From contig NZ_UETD01000009.1 of NCBI RefSeq assembly GCF_900116855.1, positions 62,001 to 126,000 of the forward strand: 64,000 nt of DNA. The letters run 5' to 3'. Both the position numbers and the translations under genes were made by a program. The notes beneath the pieces were generated by a model. It was not told the DNA's origin. It ran no database searches and saw nothing but the letters and a program-made list of their open reading frames with translations. The first letter of the stretch is position 1; each line of letters begins with the position of its first letter. This DNA is from Ruminococcus flavefaciens. Lineage in GTDB: Bacteria > Bacillota > Clostridia > Oscillospirales > Ruminococcaceae. Shown here in pieces: positions 59,552 through 64,000 of this stretch.

Positions 59552-59779
59552 CCTGAAAACATTCATTTTACCATTTTATCGTAGTAATAATCCACAAAAA
59601 ACACTGGTATAGCTCAATATATGGTCGAACTTTTTTCCACGCTTGCAATGAAAAACATGAGAAAACATGAAAAAATATGCAGAATTATAAGAAAACATTC
59701 GTTTTTATTCATGCTATGTCAAAACGAGCTTTGAGGCTATTTTACGAAGATTATCAAATATTTAAGGAGATTTGAGGAG

Positions 59780-60244
59780 ATGTATAAGATCATGTTCGTC
59801 TGCCACGGCAATATATGCCGCTCACCTATGGCAGAATTTATAATGAAGAAGCTGGCTGCCGAGAACGGTCTCAGCCATGAGCTGTATATCTCCTCAGCTG
59901 CCACCAGCACTGAGGAGCTGGGCAATCCCGTATATCCTCCCGCAAGAGCGGAGCTTGCTTCCCATGGGATAAGCTGCCAAGGCAAGTATGCTGTTCAGCT
60001 TAAAAAGGCTGACTACAACAGCTATGACCTTTTTGTGGGTATGGACTCCGCCAATATCCGCAACATGAACCGCATATTCGGCAGCGACAAGGACGGAAAG
60101 ATATACAAGCTCCTCACCTTTGCAGGACGGAGCGACGATGTCTCAGACCCGTGGTACAGCGGCGATTTCGGCAAGGCGTACAGCGATATCGACGAGGGCT
60201 GCCGCGCTCTGCTGGAGAAGCTTCGCACAGACGGTCTTGTGTGA
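59780..60244 (+). CDS. Low-molecular-weight protein tyrosine phosphatase
   Basis: A 154-residue LMW-PTP. The phosphate-binding loop 'VCHGNICRSPMAE' has the nucleophilic Cys and Arg, and 'SDPWYSGDF' provides the general acid Asp. Bacterial members regulate tyrosine phosphorylation in capsule export or stress; no partner tyrosine kinase is visible here. The ATG follows AGGAGA. Followed by a YunG-like gene 61 bases downstream. Confidence 0.93.
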   Translation: MYKIMFVCHGNICRSPMAEFIMKKLAAENGLSHELYISSAATSTEELGNPVYPPARAELASHGISCQGKYAVQLKKADYNSYDLFVGMDSANIRNMNRIFGSDKDGKIYKLLTFAGRSDDVSDPWYSGDFGKAYSDIDEGCRALLEKLRTDGLV

Positions 60245-60305
60245 GCCGACTGTAATAAAAATGTGCGCATGAACAGCTTCGGCGCACTGATTTCGGAGGA
60301 TTATT

Positions 60306-60743
60306 ATGAGCTATGATTTTTACGGCTGGGAGAACGCTCTCGTTCCGCCGATAAACGAGGAATACAGTGCAATAAAAACACCGCAGGCGCTCTATGACGC
60401 GCTTTTGCAGATATGGTGCGAATGCACCTGTGCACCGAGGCTCCGCGAGAAGTGGAGCAAGGACAACATCACCACGGGGCAGTGCTCCATAACCGCATTC
60501 CTTGCACAGGATATCTTCGGCGGCAAGGTCTTCGGAGTTCTTCGTCCCGGCGGGAACTACCACTGCTACAACGTGGTTGGCGATGTTGTATTCGACCTTA
60601 CCAGCGAGCAGTTCGGCGACGAGAAGCTCTGCTATGAGGGCAACCCCGAGCAGCTGCGCGAGGTCCACTTCGCAAAGCAGGAAAAGCTGGAGCGTTATCA
60701 GTATCTGAAGGCGGAGCTGAAAAAACTCATTGCAAACAAGTAA
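60306..60743 (+). CDS. YunG-family protein
   Basis: A 145-residue cytoplasmic protein. 'TTGQCSITAFLAQDIFGGKV' with Cys and 'GNYHCYNVVGDVVFDLTSEQ' with His-Asp form a possible Cys-His-Asp arrangement like a small papain/transglutaminase-type fold. The layout matches the YunG family of Firmicutes, which has no established function. CGGAGG precedes the ATG. Confidence 0.75.
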   Translation: MSYDFYGWENALVPPINEEYSAIKTPQALYDALLQIWCECTCAPRLREKWSKDNITTGQCSITAFLAQDIFGGKVFGVLRPGGNYHCYNVVGDVVFDLTSEQFGDEKLCYEGNPEQLREVHFAKQEKLERYQYLKAELKKLIANK

Positions 60744-60760
60744 AAGGGACGGTAATAAAA

Positions 60761-61834
60761 TTGAAAAGTAATCCGAGCAAAAAAGCCGTTATCTTTTGTC
60801 TGATCCTGACCATTACCGCTTCTGTGATACTCTTTCTGGCAGGCTTTGGACAGAGACTCATTTACAAAGACCTGAAAAATAATTGCACCGCCGAAGTAAC
60901 GGGCAAGGTCGTAAACGAAAGCCGCGGCTATTTAAGAGATCTCGACGATGCGGAGAGCAAATACCTCACAGGCAAGCACTGGCGGCATATAGAGGTCGAA
61001 CCCGATGGCAGGTTCAGGCTGCGCCATCTTTACTGTAATGCAGGTCCGGAACACAAAGGCGATAAGATCATCATCCACTATGACCCGAATGATCCCAACA
61101 ACTATTATATCAGCGACTACGTTGATACCTACAAGGCGGCTTCGATATTCTCGTTTGCAGCAAGCGGACTCATGCTTGCACTGTCAATATTCATAATCAT
61201 TGTTTCTTACAAGCGTTCCGGAGCTGCAAAGGACAAAGACCGCAACCGCATCTATTTTGATACGGGATACGGAAGATTTCTCTTTGACCATACGGGCACC
61301 GTGGGCTACGAATGTGATATCAAATGGAAGTGGAATCTGATCGACGACAGCATCGTTACTGCATTTTTTGACACTGACAGGCACCCCACTGTTCCGCAGG
61401 ATGGCTATAACGGAATGATCGAGAAGGCTCTCATCGATAAAGGTCCCATCGACCTTGATATCAACAAGCTGATAACAGAGATACCGTCGCTGAAGGAAAT
61501 ACAGCCGGGAAAGTGCTATCGGAAACTTGAGAAGCTGCTCTTATACGGAGAGCGCACAGACCGTAACGTAAAAAAGGCAGTGGCAGACTGTTTACTGTCA
61601 GAGCCCGGGTTCATTGAGGAAGGAGCTTCCGAGCAGGATATTATTGACCGCATTGAATTATTATCCATAAGCGTTTACAGAAACGGCAGCGAGGAGTACG
61701 GATTATTCTATGATACCGACACAGAATTCATTGATCTCCGTTTAGTGATAACAGCAGGCGGCAAAAAGGAGCTTCACTATAAGATGGAAGGACAAAGTGC
61801 CGCTGATGATAAAGACAACTGCATAAAGTTATAG
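60761..61834 (+). CDS. DUF3592-like membrane protein
   Basis: A 357-residue protein. Two membrane helices (about residues 8-28 and 128-150) flank a DUF3592-like extracytoplasmic domain with 'GKVVNESRGYLRDLDDAES' and 'GDKIIIHYDPNDPNNYYISD'. A cytoplasmic region of about 200 residues follows, of unknown fold. TTG start after AAGGGACGG. Possibly co-transcribed with the YunG-like gene, 17 bases upstream. Function unknown. Confidence 0.7.
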   Translation: MKSNPSKKAVIFCLILTITASVILFLAGFGQRLIYKDLKNNCTAEVTGKVVNESRGYLRDLDDAESKYLTGKHWRHIEVEPDGRFRLRHLYCNAGPEHKGDKIIIHYDPNDPNNYYISDYVDTYKAASIFSFAASGLMLALSIFIIIVSYKRSGAAKDKDRNRIYFDTGYGRFLFDHTGTVGYECDIKWKWNLIDDSIVTAFFDTDRHPTVPQDGYNGMIEKALIDKGPIDLDINKLITEIPSLKEIQPGKCYRKLEKLLLYGERTDRNVKKAVADCLLSEPGFIEEGASEQDIIDRIELLSISVYRNGSEEYGLFYDTDTEFIDLRLVITAGGKKELHYKMEGQSAADDKDNCIKL

Positions 61835-61844
61835 TTGACGATAA

Positions 61845-61878
61845 CAAAAACGCCCCGAGACTATCGGAGCGTTTTGTA
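61845..61878. terminator. Bidirectional terminator between convergent genes
   Basis: Stem AACGCCCCGA/TCGGAGCGTT (one mismatch) with T-runs available on both strands. Confidence 0.8.
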
Positions 61879-61879
61879 T

Positions 61880-62797
61880 TTACAGCCATTTCTTCTTCCT
61901 GAAAAATATGAGACTGATGACGACTATGATAATACTTACAAGTATGACTATGGGATAGGACGCTTTGAACTCCAGCTCGGGCATATACTTGAAGTTCATG
62001 CCGTACCAGCCTGCAATTAGGGTTAGGGGCATAAAAATAGTGGTGACAATGGTGAGTATAGTCATTATCCTGTTCTGCTTTATGTCCAGCTGAGACTGAT
62101 AGAGCTCGCGTATCTGGGCGGTGTAGTCCCTGAGTGCGGCGGTGGTGTCGTGAAGTCTGGCTATGCGCTGAGTGAAAAGGTGAAAATAGCGGAGATTTTC
62201 ATGCTTGAAGAAGTTGTTCTCATTCTCCTCCAGCTCCTGACCCAAATCCTCCAGCTGTTCATAGTGTATCCTCATATCCCTGAGGTCGCTTCTTATCTCG
62301 CTGAGGCGCTTGGGATAGTTCTCCTCCTCGCCTGCAAGTATCTTGTCCTCCATCTCGTCAAGCTCCGCGTCGTACTTCGCCAGCACGTTCTGGTCGTTAT
62401 ATATTATCTGCTCGAGGAAGTCGTAAATGAAGCGCTCCAGCGAGGGATTTGTCCAGCGTTTGGTCTTTACAATGCCGCTGATTATCTCAGCAACAGCGCC
62501 GCTGTCATCAATAAAAACTATGCCCTTTTCGTCGAGGGCGAATGCGAACCTCCTGTTCTCACCCGAGATATCATTCCTGTCGGGAAGGCAGAATGTACCC
62601 GTCAGCGAGTCATAGTTCACCTCTGCCTTAGTGCTGTCTATCTGAAAGGTGCTGACCTCAAGGTCAATGCCCATATCGAATTTGGAGCTGTTGCTCTGCC
62701 ACTCCTCCGCAGAGAGTATAGCCACATATTTTTCCTTTGAGTCTCTCGGCTTGAGGTTCTTGCGCTCCTCAAGGGTGCTTTTAATAAGATAGAACAT
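61880..62797 (-). CDS. corA: CorA-like magnesium/metal ion transporter
   Basis: A 305-residue CorA-family channel. A soluble N-terminal domain of about 245 residues has a long charged stalk helix; two C-terminal helices are separated by the signature loop 'YGMNFKYMPEL', whose GMN triad is the selectivity filter. Basic residues at the extreme C-terminus ('FRKKKW') are typical. The start is the ATG after AAGGAGG; an upstream extension is rejected. Confidence 0.93.
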   Translation of the reverse strand: MFYLIKSTLEERKNLKPRDSKEKYVAILSAEEWQSNSSKFDMGIDLEVSTFQIDSTKAEVNYDSLTGTFCLPDRNDISGENRRFAFALDEKGIVFIDDSGAVAEIISGIVKTKRWTNPSLERFIYDFLEQIIYNDQNVLAKYDAELDEMEDKILAGEEENYPKRLSEIRSDLRDMRIHYEQLEDLGQELEENENNFFKHENLRYFHLFTQRIARLHDTTAALRDYTAQIRELYQSQLDIKQNRIMTILTIVTTIFMPLTLIAGWYGMNFKYMPELEFKASYPIVILVSIIIVVISLIFFRKKKWL

Positions 62798-62956
62798 ATA
62801 CGCCTCCTTATACTGATTTTTGTTTACCACAGACCATTATACCACAGATACCGCCATAAATCAACGCCGCGGAACAATTTTTCAAAGCTTCCCGAAGCAT
62901 ATTGCGGAACGGACGAAAATATGTTACAATTACATCAAGGACGGAGGTGCTGTGTA

Positions 62957-63526
62957 ATGCAGTCATACAGGATAACCGCAGACGAAGCAAAGGCTCGTCT
63001 TATCAGCGGCAATGAAAAATACATACAGTCACGGACGCTTAGCTGTGACGTTTCTCCCGAGACTCTCCTGCGGTTCAGCGAGAGCGGACAGAAGCCCTAC
63101 GCTATCATCATCACCTGCTCGGATTCGAGGGTAGTTCCCGAGATGATATTCTCAGCAGGCATAGGCGACCTCTTTGTCATAAGAGTTGCAGGCAACGTCA
63201 TGGATTCCCACCAGCTCGGCAGTATCGAATACGCCGCAGAGCACCTTGGCACGGGTCTTATCGTAGTTCTCGGTCACGACCACTGCGGTGCCGTGGACGC
63301 CGCCATGAACCATGAGCCCGACGGCTACATAAAGTTCATAACAGACGAGATACTGAAGGCTATCGGCGATGAGAAAAACGAATTCCGTGCCTGCTGTCTC
63401 AACGTGAAGCACAGCTGTGATATAATCGAGCACAGCTTGCAGATACAGCGTGACGAGGAGGAGTACGGCTTGCAGGTGCTGGGAGCCATATACCGCCTTG
63501 ACAGCGGCAGAGTGGAATTTCTGTAA
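62957..63526 (+). CDS. Beta-class carbonic anhydrase
   Basis: A 189-residue zinc enzyme interconverting CO2 and bicarbonate. Zinc ligands are in 'ITCSDSRVVPEMIF' (Cys, with the Asp-Arg dyad) and 'VLGHDHCGAV' (His and Cys). Length fits the compact beta class. The ATG at 62957 follows ACGGAGG; the longer frame upstream is ignored. Monocistronic, ending at a terminator. Confidence 0.93.
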   Translation: MQSYRITADEAKARLISGNEKYIQSRTLSCDVSPETLLRFSESGQKPYAIIITCSDSRVVPEMIFSAGIGDLFVIRVAGNVMDSHQLGSIEYAAEHLGTGLIVVLGHDHCGAVDAAMNHEPDGYIKFITDEILKAIGDEKNEFRACCLNVKHSCDIIEHSLQIQRDEEEYGLQVLGAIYRLDSGRVEFL

Positions 63527-63547
63527 AACAAAAGGCAATATAAAAAT

Positions 63548-63583
63548 GCTCCCCTGAGCGGACAGATGTCTGCTTAGGGGAGC
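63548..63583. terminator. Bidirectional terminator
   Basis: A 12-bp stem GCTCCCCTGAGC/GCTTAGGGGAGC between the convergent carbonic anhydrase and feo genes. Confidence 0.85.
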
Positions 63584-63607
63584 TTTATTCGTTTATACTA
63601 ATGGCAC

Positions 63608-63751
63608 TCACTGCCGATGCCTGCTGCATCCGCCGCAGCTTCCGCAGTCTCCGCAGCAGCTGCCATTCTTTGAGCTCTTTATCATGTACCTGACAGCAAA
63701 GACAACTGCAAGGACTATCAGAGCCAATATGACTATATCCGCAATATTCAT
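63608..63751 (-). CDS. FeoB-associated Cys-rich membrane protein
   Basis: A 47-residue protein: one membrane helix (about residues 5-22) followed by the Cys-rich tail 'SCCGDCGSCGGCSRHRQ'. This is the layout of the FeoB-associated Cys-rich family, found at the end of feo operons in Firmicutes, probably aiding ferrous iron handling. Its ATG overlaps the feoB stop by one base (TGATG). Confidence 0.9.
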   Translation of the reverse strand: MNIADIVILALIVLAVVFAVRYMIKSSKNGSCCGDCGSCGGCSRHRQ

Positions 63752-64000
63752 CAGACCACTCCTATCAGCAGCAGTATGGCGCGTATAACAAGTGTGGCGA
63801 TCCATGCCACGGCGCACTGCCATACCACCTCTGCCAGAGCCCATTTCTTGCCCAGCTCACGCTTTACAGCGGCGATCGCCGCTACACAGGGAGTGTAGAG
63901 CAGCGAGAACACCAGCAGGCAGGCTGCTGTCAGTGAGGACATAGCCGAGGCAACATCTCCCGAATAGAGTATTTTCAGTGTGGAGACCACGCTCTCCTTT
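63751..64000 (-). CDS. feoB: Ferrous iron transporter B, C-terminal part (continues beyond window)
   Basis: About 82 C-terminal residues of FeoB, the GTP-driven ferrous iron permease; the frame is open to the window edge. 'LLYTPCVAAIAAVKRELG' and 'ALAEVVWQCAVAWIATLV' are characteristic of the last two or three helices, including the conserved YTPC gate cysteine. Translationally coupled to the Cys-rich protein. The G-domain and any feoA lie outside. Confidence 0.92.
   Translation of the reverse strand, partial: KESVVSTLKILYSGDVASAMSSLTAACLLVFSLLYTPCVAAIAAVKRELGKKWALAEVVWQCAVAWIATLVIRAILLLIGVV

Noticed and set aside
59649..59702. GAAAACAT repeats considered as a CRISPR or attachment site
   Set aside because: Units are short, irregular and lack uniform spacers; probably simple AT-rich sequence.

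Overview
The window is a gene-dense, roughly balanced-GC bacterial chromosome segment. It has Firmicutes-type strong ribosome binding sites (AGGAGG), TTGACA-N17-TATAAT promoters and clear rho-independent terminators. The gene content (a SigI/RsgI pair, a dockerin-like domain, panBCD with a DUF2520 reductase, DUF421/DUF4363, a FeoB-associated Cys-rich protein, MptD-type ECF transport) fits a Ruminococcus-like member of the Oscillospiraceae, probably an anaerobic gut or rumen bacterium. This assignment is inferred from family content; no rRNA is present to confirm it, and I saw no tRNA gene, CRISPR array or intact IS element.

Layout. 1-7.3 kb: end of prfB, a DUF421/DUF4363 pair, a cytidylate-kinase-like gene, NADP-type glutamate dehydrogenase, an HD hydrolase, O-acetylhomoserine sulfhydrylase and a flavodoxin. 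7.3-11.8 kb: interspersed palindromic repeats flank a zinc/manganese ABC importer that sits behind a textbook promoter with a Fur-family box. 11.8-15 kb: an HTH-cupin regulator with an acyl-CoA synthetase, then a P-loop protein. 15-18.1 kb: sigI, rsgI and a secreted proline-rich protein; two of these are preceded by the same SigI-type promoter pattern. 18.4-21.4 kb: panBCD plus a convergent candidate ketopantoate reductase. 21.7-24.5 kb: an ECF sigma factor with a large membrane-anchored repeat protein. 24.6-28 kb: a segment bounded by a 31-bp direct repeat, carrying a GCS2-like ligase, TcdA and two paralogous very small peptides with twin promoters. 28.4-34.1 kb: a MacAB-like efflux operon with its two-component system. 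34.2-37.1 kb: a dockerin-like/cyclophilin-like protein, LysR and an alpha/beta hydrolase. 37.2-45.5 kb: an iron-siderophore-like uptake operon (MptD-ECF plus two YbtPQ-like half-transporters and an AraC regulator) next to a membrane flavodoxin fusion. 45.7-47.3 kb: a nitroreductase and a frameshifted membrane protein. 47.3-52.2 kb: a five-gene operon (zinc-ribbon/kinase-like protein, two VWA paralogues, a divergent adenylosuccinate-synthetase-like enzyme, a HAD phosphatase). 52.3-53.5 kb: gene relics around a prolyl-tRNA editing protein. 53.7-59.4 kb: a complete fructose PTS operon with its own HPr and enzyme I. 59.4-64 kb: an integrase relic, LMW phosphatase, YunG-like protein, CorA-like transporter, beta-carbonic anhydrase and the end of feoB.

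The strongest candidates for an undescribed system are the zinc-ribbon/kinase-VWA-VWA-PurA-like-HAD operon, the SigI-RsgI module whose sensor tail and secreted target share proline-rich repeats, and the twin small-peptide units at 27.2-27.7 kb. All domain calls were made by eye from translated sequence; no database search was run.
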